Source of the DNA: an uncultured Clostridiaceae bacterium
Lineage (GTDB): Bacteria; Bacillota; Clostridia; Clostridiales; Clostridiaceae
Direction: 5' to 3'
NCBI GenBank assembly: GCA_946405135.1
Contig: CAMJGD010000006.1
Span: 1-64,000 of the forward strand
Length of the DNA stretch: 64,000 nucleotides
Shown: positions 27,571 through 37,284 of the stretch, piece after piece
Position numbering within the stretch: position 1 is the stretch's first letter
Layout: each line of letters begins with the position of its first letter
Made by a program: the position numbers and the translations under genes
The notes under the pieces: model-generated
What the model saw: the letters and a program-made list of their open reading frames with translations, nothing else
The model's database searches: none
What the model was told of the DNA's origin: nothing

Positions 27571-27618
27571 AAAAAACTGCCCTAAGGTGAAAATTATCAT
27601 CCTAGGGCAGTTTTATTA
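27571..27618. terminator. Bidirectional terminator between the DUF5673-like and M42 genes
   Basis: A stem of about 14 bp (27573-27587 with 27601-27614) rich in GC near the base (CTGCCCTA), with A and T runs on both sides. Confidence 0.88.
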
Positions 27619-27673
27619 TCCCATACATATTTATATGCATTACACTAAAACTTAAGTTTAATATACTTTACTT

Positions 27674-28708
27674 TTATTCTGTTATATATTTTATTATAAG
27701 CTGGATAGTATTTTCTATGGAGTCTAAATGAGTTCTTTCATAGTGGTGAGTAGCATCTACTCCAGGTCCTAAGCAGGCAAAATTAAAATCTTTACCCTGA
27801 AGTACTATCATGCTTGCATCTGAGCCATATCTATAATAAACGTCTACTACATGCTTTATGTTGTTTCTTTCAGCTAATTCTACAAGTTTCTTTCTAAGTT
27901 TAAAGTTGTAAGGTGTTCTGCTATCCTTCGCACAAATACATACACTATGCTCTTCTGAAGTATGTCCTTCTCCCACTGGTCCTATATCTAAGGCTACAAA
28001 TTCTTTTGTCTTTTCTGGTATAGCGTAAACTCCATGGCCGATTTCCTCATAATCACTTATAAAAAAGTTAGTTGTATATTTAGGCTTTATATTATTTTCT
28101 TTTAAATACTTACATACACCAAAAACTATAGCTACTGCTGCTTTATCATCTAAGTGTCTAGCCTTTATATATCCACTGTCTGTTATGACAGCTCTTGGTT
28201 CAAAGTAAACAAAATCTCCTACCTTGATTCCCAAATTTAGAACCTCATCTTTACTATGTACATCTTCGTCTATCCTAACCTCTACAGTTTCTTCTGTTCT
28301 AGTCATCTTAAAAGATTCCTCAGCGTGTACGTGCATGGAAGCCTTTATAGGCATTATAGTTCCTGTATAAGACTTACCTTTCATAGTTTTAATTATTACA
28401 TTTTCACCTTCTACAGAATTCCAAGCAAAACCACCTATACCGCTTAACTTTAGTCTTCCATTAGCTTTTATCTCTGTAACCATAGCCCCTAGGGTATCTA
28501 TGTGAGCTGTTATAGTTTTTTGATTTTCATCATCTTCTCCCTTTAAAGTGGTGTATATTGCTCCTTTATTAGTACCATGCACCTCACAGCCTAAAGCTTT
28601 AAACTCCTTATTTAATCTTTCCATGGCCACTTCCGTATCCCCGCCAGGACTTGGTATGTCTAGAATTTCTACCAAAAGGTCCTTTACATAGTTCATGTCA
28701 ACTTTCAT
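27674..28708 (-). CDS. M42 family metallopeptidase (glutamyl aminopeptidase type)
   Basis: A 344-residue cytoplasmic aminopeptidase of the FrvX/PepA-M42 family, which forms large tetrahedral complexes and trims peptides. The start at 28708 follows GGGAGG at an 8-nt gap. Metal ligands are visible in AHIDTLGAMV (His, near residue 65), HLDDKAAVAIV (Asp) and ISDYEEIGHG (Glu pair), with Asp in ALDIGPVG and His near the end in DATHHYERTHLDS. Length is standard. It lies 42 bp after the ABC-F gene, with a small hairpin (28728-28748) between them, so the two may be partly cotranscribed. Confidence 0.9.
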   Translation of the reverse strand: MKVDMNYVKDLLVEILDIPSPGGDTEVAMERLNKEFKALGCEVHGTNKGAIYTTLKGEDDENQKTITAHIDTLGAMVTEIKANGRLKLSGIGGFAWNSVEGENVIIKTMKGKSYTGTIMPIKASMHVHAEESFKMTRTEETVEVRIDEDVHSKDEVLNLGIKVGDFVYFEPRAVITDSGYIKARHLDDKAAVAIVFGVCKYLKENNIKPKYTTNFFISDYEEIGHGVYAIPEKTKEFVALDIGPVGEGHTSEEHSVCICAKDSRTPYNFKLRKKLVELAERNNIKHVVDVYYRYGSDASMIVLQGKDFNFACLGPGVDATHHYERTHLDSIENTIQLIIKYITE

Positions 28709-28750
28709 AATATTGCCTCCCATATAAGGTATCTCTTAGGATACCTTTAT

Positions 28751-30691
28751 TTATTTCTTCTGTTTTTCTATTTTTTCTGCTAATTCATTAAGATATGTCC
28801 ATCTATCATACTTTTCTTCTAATTGTAACTCCAATTGCTCTTTTTCTTTTATGAGTTCCTGAAGCTTTTCGTAATTTGAAGCATGAGTTTCAATAGATCC
28901 CTCTAAATCTTTTAATTTTTCTTCTATATTAGCTATTATATCATCTATTTCTTCAAATTCCTTCTGCTCTTTAAAACTAAATTTAAGAGGTTTATCCTTT
29001 TTATCTTTATATTTTTTATCCACAGGCTGCTGTTTTTTGTCCACAGCTTTTTCTTTTTTATCTACATTTTCAACAGCTGTTTCTTTAACTAAATCTAGAT
29101 AATCACTATAATTCCCATGATATACAGCTATTTTCCCATTTCCTTCATAGGAAAATATTTTATTGCATACCCTATCTAAAAAATATCTGTCATGAGATAC
29201 TGCGATTACTGTTCCATCAAAATCATCAAGATAATCTTCCAATATGGTTAAGGTCTGTATATCCAGATCATTAGTAGGTTCATCTAATAATAATACATTA
29301 GGTGCACCCATAAGTACTCTAAGCAAATATAGTCTTCTCTTTTCTCCTCCAGAAAGCTTACCTATAGGTGTCCACTGCATTTCTGGTGAAAATAGGAATC
29401 TCTCCATCATTTGTGAAGCAGATATTCTATAACCTGTAGAAGTAGGTAAAAACTCTCCTATTTCCTTTACATATTCAATGGCTCTCATATCATCTTTCAT
29501 ATGCTGATTTTCCTGAGAGAAAAAGCCTATATTCACAGTTTCTCCAATATCTACACTGCCGCTTTCAGGTAGCAGCCTTCCTCCTACTATTTTCATTAGA
29601 GTTGTCTTACCTATTCCATTTGGGCCTATAATTCCTACTCTGTCTTCTCTTAAAAATGTGTAGGTAAAGTCATTAATATATTCAACACCTTCATAACCTT
29701 TAGAAATATTATTTAACTCTACTATCTTTTTACCTAGCCTAGAACTCATAACTGATATATCTATCTTTTCTTCAGCTATATCTATTTTTTGCTCTGCCAG
29801 TTTTTCAAATCTATCTATCCTAGCTTTTTGTTTTGTAGTTCTTGCCTTTGCTCCTCGCCTTATCCAAGCTAATTCCTTTTCATATAGCTTCTGCCTCTTC
29901 CTTTCATTGGATAGTTCAAGCTCCTGCCTTTCAAGTTTCTTTTCAAGAAAAATACTGTAGTTACCAGAATAACTATATAAATTTCCTTTATCAAGCTCTA
30001 ATATTCTATTAGTTACTCTATCTAAAAAATATCTGTCATGGGTAACCATCAAAAGGGCACCTTTTCTTTTATTTAGATATTGTTCAAGCCAGTTGATAGT
30101 ATCATTATCCAAATGGTTAGTAGGTTCATCTAAAATTAGTAATTCACAAGGTGTTATAAGGGCACTTGCTAAAGCTATCCTTTTTCTTTGTCCGCCAGAT
30201 AATTGTGCTACTTTTCTATCAAAGTCATTTATACCTAGCTTGCTTAGCACCATTTTAGCTTCACTTTCCAGATCCCATAGATTTAAAGCATCTATTTTAC
30301 TGTGCAGCTTTATAAGTTTAGAATTTAAATCCCCTGACTCATCTTTACTTAAGTTATGGCTTCGTTCTAACTTCTCTAAAGTATTTTCATATTCCCTTAA
30401 AATCTTCATTTCTTCAGAATTTCCTTTGAAAACTTGCTCTATAACAGAGGCCTCCATCTCAAAATGTGGAGATTGAGAAAGATATTCAATCCTTACCTTA
30501 TTTCCTTTTACTATGCTGCCTTCGTCTGGCACCTCTATACCAGCTATAATCTTCAAAAAAGTAGACTTACCGGTACCATTAATACCTATAAGTCCTATCT
30601 TTTCTCCTTCATTTATTCCTAAAGATATATTATTTAATAGAATCTTCTCACTGTAACTTTTGCTTAGGTTTTCTAAAGATAATAAATTCAT
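28751..30691 (-). CDS. ABC-F family ATPase
   Basis: A 646-residue soluble protein with two ATP-binding domains and no membrane segment. Walker A motifs are GINGTGKST (near 36) and GPNGIGKTT (near 356), and the signature motifs are LSGGQRKR and LSGGEKRR. Between the domains lies the long alpha-helical P-site tRNA interaction motif (about residues 240-315, rich in Arg/Lys/Glu). The C-terminal 90 residues are a charged coiled coil, as in Uup. ABC-F proteins work on ribosomes; this layout is closest to Uup or YfmR/YkpA-type housekeeping members. An antibiotic-resistance role is not suggested by the context. Confidence 0.9.
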   Translation of the reverse strand: MNLLSLENLSKSYSEKILLNNISLGINEGEKIGLIGINGTGKSTFLKIIAGIEVPDEGSIVKGNKVRIEYLSQSPHFEMEASVIEQVFKGNSEEMKILREYENTLEKLERSHNLSKDESGDLNSKLIKLHSKIDALNLWDLESEAKMVLSKLGINDFDRKVAQLSGGQRKRIALASALITPCELLILDEPTNHLDNDTINWLEQYLNKRKGALLMVTHDRYFLDRVTNRILELDKGNLYSYSGNYSIFLEKKLERQELELSNERKRQKLYEKELAWIRRGAKARTTKQKARIDRFEKLAEQKIDIAEEKIDISVMSSRLGKKIVELNNISKGYEGVEYINDFTYTFLREDRVGIIGPNGIGKTTLMKIVGGRLLPESGSVDIGETVNIGFFSQENQHMKDDMRAIEYVKEIGEFLPTSTGYRISASQMMERFLFSPEMQWTPIGKLSGGEKRRLYLLRVLMGAPNVLLLDEPTNDLDIQTLTILEDYLDDFDGTVIAVSHDRYFLDRVCNKIFSYEGNGKIAVYHGNYSDYLDLVKETAVENVDKKEKAVDKKQQPVDKKYKDKKDKPLKFSFKEQKEFEEIDDIIANIEEKLKDLEGSIETHASNYEKLQELIKEKEQLELQLEEKYDRWTYLNELAEKIEKQKK

Positions 30692-30893
30692 AGTATCCCC
30701 TTTCTATTAATCCGCGGTTTGCTTATATATTATTATATATTATAGAATGTTCTTAGTCTATTTATAAAAAAATGCTTCTGCACCTATTTAAAAATTTCAT
30801 TTAAAAAATTAATATTATTTATTTACTTTAATATTTTTGCATATCATATATGGTATAATCTTAAAAGATTAGTTATAGAGGAGATGAATACAT

Positions 30894-32069
30894 ATGTGCT
30901 GTAAGTTCTATTTACATAAAGGTATGGGAAGAAAAGCAGAAAATGGACACCCATGGATATATTCTGATGAAATAAATGGCTATGACGGTGAATATAAAAA
31001 TGGTGATATTGTAGAAGTATATAATTTTAAGGAACAGTTTATCGGAAAAGCTTACATAAATGATGCTTCTAAAATAGCTTTAAGAATAATGACCAGAGAT
31101 AAAAATGAAGAAATTGATGAAGAATTCTTTAGTAAAAGATTTAAGATGTCCTGGGATTACAGAAAAAAAGTAATAGATACTTCTAGCTGCAGACTCATAT
31201 TTGGTGAAGCAGATTTTCTACCTGGACTTACTGTGGATAAATATGAAGACTACTATGTAATTCAGATAGCAAGCCTAGGCATGGATAAATATAGAGAATT
31301 AATAGTAAAAATACTTTTAGAAGACTTTAATGCAAAAGGAATCTATGAAAGGAGCGATATAGCTTCAAGGGAACTAGAGGGGCTTGAACAGAAAAAAGGA
31401 TTTTTAACTGCTCCTTTTGATACCATGATTCAAATAACAGAAAATGGAGTTAAATATTATGTAGATATAGAAAATGGTCAGAAAACCGGCTTTTTCCTTG
31501 ACCAAAAAGAAAACAGAAAAGCCATTCATAGAATATGCAAGGATGCAGAAGTATTAGACTGTTTCACTCATACAGGTTCCTTTGCGCTTAATGCAGGCAT
31601 AGCAGGAGCTAAATCTGTTTTAGGTATAGATGTTTCAGAACACGCTGTAGATTTTGCTAGAAAAAATGCTGAGCTTAACGGTTTGTCTAATAGGGTAGAG
31701 TTTCAGTGTCATAATGCTTTTCATCTGCTTCCTGATTGGGCTAGAGAAGGGAAAAGTTTTGACGTAGTGATATTAGATCCCCCTGCTTTTACTAAATCTA
31801 GAGATACAGTAAATGGTGCTAAAAGAGGTTATAAAGAAATAAATTTAAGAGGCCTTAAAATGGTACGTCCTGGTGGCTACCTTGTAACCTGCTCCTGTTC
31901 TCATTTCATGAAAGAAGATTTACTAAAGGAAACTCTAAGAGATGCTGCAAAAGATGCCAAGAGAACTTTAAGACAAGTGGAATTTAGAACTCAATCTGCG
32001 GATCACCCTATACTATGGAATTCTGATGAATCTTACTATTTAAAATTCTTTATATTTCAAGTTATATAG
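30894..32069 (+). CDS. Class I rRNA (cytosine-C5) methyltransferase, RlmI family
   Basis: A 391-residue SAM-dependent enzyme. The N-terminal PUA domain (residues 1-75, with GHPWIYSDEI) and a central EEHEE-like domain precede the Rossmann methyltransferase. SAM-binding motifs are VLDCFTHTGSFALNA (near 222) and VLGIDVSEHAV; motif IV is LDPPAFTKS, and the catalytic Cys region is VTCSCSHFM. RlmI methylates 23S rRNA C1962 in Escherichia coli; in clostridia the exact site is unproven. AGAGGAG precedes the ATG. It is monocistronic and convergent with comB. Confidence 0.9.
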   Translation: MCCKFYLHKGMGRKAENGHPWIYSDEINGYDGEYKNGDIVEVYNFKEQFIGKAYINDASKIALRIMTRDKNEEIDEEFFSKRFKMSWDYRKKVIDTSSCRLIFGEADFLPGLTVDKYEDYYVIQIASLGMDKYRELIVKILLEDFNAKGIYERSDIASRELEGLEQKKGFLTAPFDTMIQITENGVKYYVDIENGQKTGFFLDQKENRKAIHRICKDAEVLDCFTHTGSFALNAGIAGAKSVLGIDVSEHAVDFARKNAELNGLSNRVEFQCHNAFHLLPDWAREGKSFDVVILDPPAFTKSRDTVNGAKRGYKEINLRGLKMVRPGGYLVTCSCSHFMKEDLLKETLRDAAKDAKRTLRQVEFRTQSADHPILWNSDESYYLKFFIFQVI

Positions 32070-32121
32070 TTAAAATAATATTACTTCTAAGATAAAAAAA
32101 TGTTCTAATTTTAAAGCAATG

Positions 32122-32160
32122 AAAAACGGAGCATCCAAAATAAGGATGCTCCATTTTTAT
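32122..32160. terminator. Bidirectional terminator between the RlmI-like gene and comB
   Basis: GGAGCATCC (32128-32136) with GGATGCTCC (32144-32152), loop of 7 nt, flanked by A and T runs. Confidence 0.88.
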
Positions 32161-32186
32161 AAAAAAATTTAAAAAGGAACAATATG

Positions 32187-32903
32187 TCAATTGATTGATT
32201 GCTTTATCTCTCCATCTTTAAATTCGGGAACAATAGATATTATGTCTTTTTTCATACAATAAGCTAAATCTTCATCTAGTCCCAAACTTTTTATAACATT
32301 ATAGTGTCTTGCATTTTTTATAAAACTTAATATGTCTTTGTTATTTTCGTATGCATAGTTTGCTGTAAATGCCACATCTGTCAATTCTGCTTTAGTGCTT
32401 TCCAATATGCAATTTATCATATAGCCCGCACAGATAAAATCATCCATAGAAAACTGACCATAGGTACCTGCATTTACAAAAACCACATCTTCTCCCAGTT
32501 CTATAATTTTTTGAGCTACAGCTCTAGCATTTATCATAGCTCCAATGTATATATGCTTTGCATCTATACATCCATTTATAGCTCTAGTACCATTAGTTGT
32601 AGATATAACCACAGTCTTATCACATACTGACTCTTTATCATATTCAAGAGGAGAATTGGACACATCAAAGCCCTCAATCTTCAAAGCTCTTCTTTCTCCG
32701 CCTAATATGTACTGTTCTCGGTGATCTTTAACTATATCAAAAGCTTCTTCCACAGTCAAAACCGGTATTACCTTTTTACATCCATTATTTATAGCTGTAA
32801 CTATAACAGAAGTAGCTCTTAACATATCTATAACTACAACTACCTTATCTTTTATCACTTTATCTTTTATATCATCTGCAGAAATAATTATATCTAATTT
32901 CAT
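32187..32903 (-). CDS. comB: 2-phosphosulfolactate phosphatase (ComB)
   Basis: A 238-residue enzyme of the ComB family, which removes phosphate from 2-phosphosulfolactate to give sulfolactate. Family motifs are [19 protein letters not shown] near residue 24, [18 protein letters not shown] near 68, STTNGTRAI near 102 and [19 protein letters not shown] near 140. In methanogens this feeds coenzyme M synthesis; in Bacillus spores the product sulfolactate accumulates. A sporulation link is therefore possible here but unproven. comA and comC are not nearby. It is 2 bp downstream of the PucR-type regulator, so they share a transcript. Confidence 0.9.
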   Translation of the reverse strand: MKLDIIISADDIKDKVIKDKVVVVIDMLRATSVIVTAINNGCKKVIPVLTVEEAFDIVKDHREQYILGGERRALKIEGFDVSNSPLEYDKESVCDKTVVISTTNGTRAINGCIDAKHIYIGAMINARAVAQKIIELGEDVVFVNAGTYGQFSMDDFICAGYMINCILESTKAELTDVAFTANYAYENNKDILSFIKNARHYNVIKSLGLDEDLAYCMKKDIISIVPEFKDGEIKQSIN

Positions 32904-32905
32904 TT

Positions 32906-33850
32906 TTATCTACTCTCCTTCCATATAAGGAAGGCTATTATGAATATATTAGCTTGTTTAAAATCTCTTATATCATATCCTGTATCTTTAACTATTTTAT
33001 CAAGCCTATATATAAGAGTATTTCTATGAATATAGAGTTTTTTTGCAGCATCACTTATATTAAGACCTGAATTCATAAATTCTTCTATAGTATTTATCAT
33101 TTCACTATCAAAAGCATCAAATTTATGTTTAAATTGCTTTAAAAACTCTTCTTTTACCTCAGGACTTATGTTATATATAGCTTTTTCAAAAATCATATTA
33201 TCATAATCATATATTTCAGACTTTATCCCTAATTTTCTGCCTATATACAAAGATTCTTTAGCGTTATTATAGGCTTCTCTTATTTCAGATGCGTTAACAG
33301 TCCTTTTAGAAAAGCTCACATAACATCTGCAATATAGGTTTGAAATTATAGCTTCTCTTATGCTTTCAGCATGCTCATCCGCTTCATCAAAACTTCCAAT
33401 TAAGACTATATTGTCATCATATAACATAGATAATATATCTTGCTCGTTATATATCTGTTTCACAATATTTAGAGCCTCATACCTGCTGCCATCTACAGAA
33501 ATAAGAATTAAATTGCAGCCATTAGATATGAAGGGAAAGTTTTTATCAACCTTGTCTGAAGAAACACTTTTCCCTTCAATGATATCAATTAAAATCTGCT
33601 CTCTCATAGAAAACAATTCTTTGTATTTATTCTCTATGTAATATTTAATTAAAGATGTACAAACGGCATACTTTGAGTCAATTACAAGCTTTGCTCTTTG
33701 CTTTCCAAACGTAACTGAAGTCTCTAAAACATCTATTTCTTTTGGCTTTTGCCCACTTTGAAATATAGATCTTCCATCTTCCCATATTAAAATAAATGGA
33801 ATACCAGAGTTAGAGCTTAGTTCCTGTAGGAAAGCCTTAAAATTGTACAT
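32906..33850 (-). CDS. PucR/CdaR-type transcriptional regulator
   Basis: A 314-residue protein whose C-terminus is a PucR-type helix-turn-helix ([31 protein letters not shown]). Before it lies a GGDEF-like regulatory fold typical of CdaR relatives, and the N-terminal 60 residues look like a small sensor domain. AGGAGG lies 9 nt before the ATG at 33850; the upstream TTG two codons earlier is too close. CdaR proteins respond to sugar diacids, but the ligand is unknown here. It lies 24 bp after the sugar-type ATPase gene and 2 bp before comB, so the three genes probably form one operon. Confidence 0.82.
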   Translation of the reverse strand: MYNFKAFLQELSSNSGIPFILIWEDGRSIFQSGQKPKEIDVLETSVTFGKQRAKLVIDSKYAVCTSLIKYYIENKYKELFSMREQILIDIIEGKSVSSDKVDKNFPFISNGCNLILISVDGSRYEALNIVKQIYNEQDILSMLYDDNIVLIGSFDEADEHAESIREAIISNLYCRCYVSFSKRTVNASEIREAYNNAKESLYIGRKLGIKSEIYDYDNMIFEKAIYNISPEVKEEFLKQFKHKFDAFDSEMINTIEEFMNSGLNISDAAKKLYIHRNTLIYRLDKIVKDTGYDIRDFKQANIFIIAFLIWKESR

Positions 33851-33874
33851 CCTCAATTACCTCCTGACAATATA

Positions 33875-34984
33875 TTATAGTACAGTTAATTCTGTTTCTT
33901 TATCAAATATATGAATTTTATCAGCATCTAAAGCTATCTTGATCTTTTCTCCACTCTTTACTGGTGAACTTCCGTTAACTCTTGCAACTAAGTTTGATTT
34001 ACCCTTTGAAAGGTATATATAAGTTTCTGCTCCCATAAGTTCTGTAACTTCAACATTAGCCTCTATTATAGAATTCTTATGTTCATCTAAGAAATCTTTG
34101 TTATCATCTATATTTTCTGGTCTTATTCCCATGATAACAGATTTTCCTACATATCCTCTTGTTTTTAGTTCTTCTGCCTTATCAGCTGGTAACTCAACAT
34201 GTTCACCTTCGAAATCAGCATATACTTTTCCGTCTTTTTCTATTAATTTTGAATCTAAGAAGTTCATCTGAGGACTTCCTATAAATCCTGCTACGAATAC
34301 ATTAGCTGGATGATCATAAATATGCTGTGGAGTGTCTACCTGCTGAACAACACCATCTTTCATTACAACTATTCTTGTTCCCATAGTCATAGCTTCTGTC
34401 TGGTCATGAGTAACATATATAAAAGTAGTCTGAAGTCTCTTATGAAGTTTTGCTATTTCAGTTCTCATCTGAACTCTTAACTTAGCATCCAAGTTTGACA
34501 AAGGTTCGTCCATTAAGAATACCTTTGGTTCTCTTACTATTGCTCTTCCTAAAGCAACCCTCTGTCTCTGTCCGCCAGATAGAGCCTTTGGCTTTCTATC
34601 CAATAAGTGTTCTATATCCAATACTTTAGCTGCTTCTTTAACTTTTCTATCTATTTCAGCCTTGTCAACTTTTCTTAATTTTAGTCCAAATGCCATATTA
34701 TCATAAACAGTCATGTGAGGATACAATGCATAGTTCTGGAAAACCATAGCTATATCTCTATCCTTTGGTGCTACATCATTTACTAGCTTATCTCCTATAA
34801 ATAATTCTCCTTCAGATATTTCTTCAAGTCCTGCTATCATTCTTAAAGTTGTTGATTTACCGCAACCTGAAGGTCCTACGAATACTATAAATTCCTTATC
34901 TTCAATTTCTAAATTGAAATCCTTTACCGCTGTAACATTTCCTGGATAAACTTTGTATATATGCTTTAATGATAAATTTGCCAT
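33875..34984 (-). CDS. Multi-sugar ABC transporter ATPase (MsmX/UgpC type)
   Basis: A 369-residue nucleotide-binding subunit of the MalK/UgpC/MsmX group. Walker A is GPSGCGKST near 38, signature LSGGQRQR near 136, Walker B VFLMDEPLSNLD, and the H-loop is VTHDQTEAMTMG. The C-terminal 130 residues form the OB-fold regulatory domain seen in this group. No permease or sugar-binding protein is adjacent. In Bacillus, the orphan MsmX energises several sugar importers, and this gene has the same isolated setting. AGGT precedes the ATG. Confidence 0.9.
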   Translation of the reverse strand: MANLSLKHIYKVYPGNVTAVKDFNLEIEDKEFIVFVGPSGCGKSTTLRMIAGLEEISEGELFIGDKLVNDVAPKDRDIAMVFQNYALYPHMTVYDNMAFGLKLRKVDKAEIDRKVKEAAKVLDIEHLLDRKPKALSGGQRQRVALGRAIVREPKVFLMDEPLSNLDAKLRVQMRTEIAKLHKRLQTTFIYVTHDQTEAMTMGTRIVVMKDGVVQQVDTPQHIYDHPANVFVAGFIGSPQMNFLDSKLIEKDGKVYADFEGEHVELPADKAEELKTRGYVGKSVIMGIRPENIDDNKDFLDEHKNSIIEANVEVTELMGAETYIYLSKGKSNLVARVNGSSPVKSGEKIKIALDADKIHIFDKETELTVL

Positions 34985-35067
34985 TTAAGATTACCTCCAA
35001 TTTTTTATTATAATTATATTTTATATGTTTGGAGGCTTTTAATCCATGCGTAAAAATGACAAAAGTG

Positions 35068-36006
35068 CTAAAGTGTATTTGTAGAAAAATACAAACCCTG
35101 ATATAGATTATTATCTTCCATGTACCTGTCTATGGCATTTAATATCTCCCATTTCTTTAAACTCCACATAGGACCTATCAATAAATCTCTAGGAGAATCT
35201 CCTGTAAGCCTATGAATCACAACATTTTGCGGTAATATAGCTATAGACTTACATACTAGCTTTATATAGTCTTCTTCAGCCAAAAATCTTAATCTATTAT
35301 TTTCATAGAGCTTAACTAGAGGAGTATCTTTCATAAGATGGAGTAAATGAAACTTAATCCCTTGTATATCTAAGGTCGATACATATTTTATAGTATTTAG
35401 CATAGCATCTTCATCTTCTCCCGGTAGCCCGAATATAGTATGTACTACCACCTCTATATTTCTTTTTCTTAAATCTTTTACAGCTTTTTCAAAGGTATCA
35501 AGATTATAACCTCTATTTATAATCTTAGCTGTGCTGTCCTTTGAAGTTTGAAGTCCTAACTCCACCCATAAATAAATTTTGTTATTAAATTCCTCTAATA
35601 AATCAAGTACTTCTTCTTCCAGGCAATCTGGACGGGTTGCTATAGCTAACCCTACTACTCCATCCTGGTCTATAGCCTCTTGATATTTTTCCCTTAATAC
35701 ATCTACAGAAGCATAGGTATTGGTATAAGCCTGAAAATACGCTATATATTTTCCTTGAGGCCACTTTTTATTCATAATAGCCTTTATATCTTTAAATTGT
35801 TTAGTTATAGAAAAATTTCTATTTCCTGAAAAGTCTCCTGAACCCCTTTCACTGCAAAAAATGCAACCGCCTTTACTTATGGTTCCATCCCTGTTAGGAC
35901 AGGAAAAACCAGCGTCCAAGGATATCTTAAATACTTTTTCCCCAAATTTATGCCTTAAAAAATAATTTAAACTTAAATATCTCTTATCTCCCCATAGTTC
36001 TTGCAT
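35068..36006 (-). CDS. Radical SAM protein, YhcC/TIGR01212 family
   Basis: A 312-residue radical SAM enzyme. The cluster motif CPNRDGTISKGGCIFC (Cys-x11-Cys-x2-Cys, near residue 32) is the TIGR01212 variant spacing, followed by SERGSGDF. Other family features are QAYTNTYA, ATRPDCLEEEV and WVELGLQTS, as in coproporphyrinogen-like radical SAM folds. The substrate is unknown. It is often found near translation or tRNA genes, but not here. It shares orientation with the lipoprotein gene upstream (39-bp gap). Confidence 0.88.
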   Translation of the reverse strand: MQELWGDKRYLSLNYFLRHKFGEKVFKISLDAGFSCPNRDGTISKGGCIFCSERGSGDFSGNRNFSITKQFKDIKAIMNKKWPQGKYIAYFQAYTNTYASVDVLREKYQEAIDQDGVVGLAIATRPDCLEEEVLDLLEEFNNKIYLWVELGLQTSKDSTAKIINRGYNLDTFEKAVKDLRKRNIEVVVHTIFGLPGEDEDAMLNTIKYVSTLDIQGIKFHLLHLMKDTPLVKLYENNRLRFLAEEDYIKLVCKSIAILPQNVVIHRLTGDSPRDLLIGPMWSLKKWEILNAIDRYMEDNNLYQGLYFSTNTL

Positions 36007-36045
36007 ATATAAATCCTCTCATAGTTATTATATATAAAGTATACA

Positions 36046-37140
36046 TCATAATTTTTTCATCTTAAAGTCTTTTAAACTTATCTGCCATATGCCTAGCTGA
36101 TTTGCTGAATTCTTTTCACTTTCCCCCTTTTGCCTAATTTCAAAATTTATTACATCTGTATCAAAGGAATAAAATATAATATTATATTTGTTCAAAGGAA
36201 ATTGATCCTCTAAATTTGCGGGAATTAACTCTCCGCTATCTACATTATATATTTTTATTCCTAAATTTTTATTTATATCTTCAAATTGAATTACCACAAA
36301 TTTTTCATCTTGAGAAAAGTATATCTGGTGTATCATGGTATCTTTTAATATATCTAAGGATACTATCTCCTTACCAATGGGCTTTTCTCTAGGGCCTGTT
36401 TGTGTTGGCTGCCCTCCTCCTTGAGTGCCTGCACCTCCTCCGCCCATTCCTCCATTCTGCCCCTGTACAGCAAGACTCTCATCTATTTTTATTATAGCTG
36501 CATAAGAATTTTTATCATAAGTAGTAAAAGCTAGCTTATCACCACTATAAGAAAAATTAATATTGCCAAACTTATCTTTTGGAATTTGTAATTTACTCAC
36601 CCTTGCTTTATCATTTTTAGAAAATGTATAGTGAGGAATTCCGCTTTGATCTATAACCAAATTAGTTTTTATATTATTTTTTTGTCTCATTCTTATGGTT
36701 TGGCCTTCTTGAAATGCCTCCTTTTCAGTGGTTGCACTTATATCTTTTATTTTATATTCATCCTTTTCTTTAACTATTTTAATATTATAGGTATCTAAAG
36801 CAGCACTTGCTATATCCTTTACACTTCTGCTGACCTTAATCTTTATCAAGGCTGCTTCTCCCATTCCATTTACTTCATCTATTCTATATCCTACTATTTT
36901 TAAATCACTATCTAAAGTACCTTTATTTTTTTCTGAAATATCTTTAGCATAGAGCTTATTAGCATTTTCCATATCTCCACTCATAATATATTTCATATAA
37001 TTTTGAGTAACATTCATAGCAATCTTATTATTAAATTTTTCTTTTTCTTCTCCTCCCTTTGCTTCTTTATCTTTCCCAGAGCAGGATGAAAATAGCAGCA
37101 TGCAGAAAATCAAAATAACAGTTACTAAGTACTTTCTCAT
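36046..37140 (-). CDS. Uncharacterised lipoprotein
   Basis: A 364-residue protein with a lipoprotein signal (hydrophobic stretch and LFSSCSG, Cys near 20). The start at 37140 follows AAGGAG; an in-frame GTG 9 nt upstream overlaps this site. A domain of about 100 residues (NYMKYIMSGDMENANKLYAKD...) resembles NTF2-like/DUF4878-type folds. A Gly-rich linker (GGMGGGGAGTQGGG) near residue 235 separates it from a C-terminal part with beta-propeller-like repeats (FSYSGDKLAFTTYD, FSQDEKFVVIQFED). Function unknown; it may sense or bind in the cell envelope. Single gene, divergent from the YkvI-like gene. Confidence 0.7.
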   Translation of the reverse strand: MRKYLVTVILIFCMLLFSSCSGKDKEAKGGEEKEKFNNKIAMNVTQNYMKYIMSGDMENANKLYAKDISEKNKGTLDSDLKIVGYRIDEVNGMGEAALIKIKVSRSVKDIASAALDTYNIKIVKEKDEYKIKDISATTEKEAFQEGQTIRMRQKNNIKTNLVIDQSGIPHYTFSKNDKARVSKLQIPKDKFGNINFSYSGDKLAFTTYDKNSYAAIIKIDESLAVQGQNGGMGGGGAGTQGGGQPTQTGPREKPIGKEIVSLDILKDTMIHQIYFSQDEKFVVIQFEDINKNLGIKIYNVDSGELIPANLEDQFPLNKYNIIFYSFDTDVINFEIRQKGESEKNSANQLGIWQISLKDFKMKKL

Positions 37141-37284
37141 AGGATTCACTCCTTAAAATTCATATGTTTTTATATTCCCCAAATTTAAAAATTTAAATCT
37201 ACCATCATATTATTTGTTTAATTAATCATTTTTAAAGAAATTATTTTATATACTATACAGATGATTATTTTGGAGGGATTCCTA

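Noticed and set aside
30093..30476. A 127-codon plus-strand frame inside the ABC-F gene
   Set aside because: Antisense shadow of a conserved ATP-binding domain; no ribosome site.
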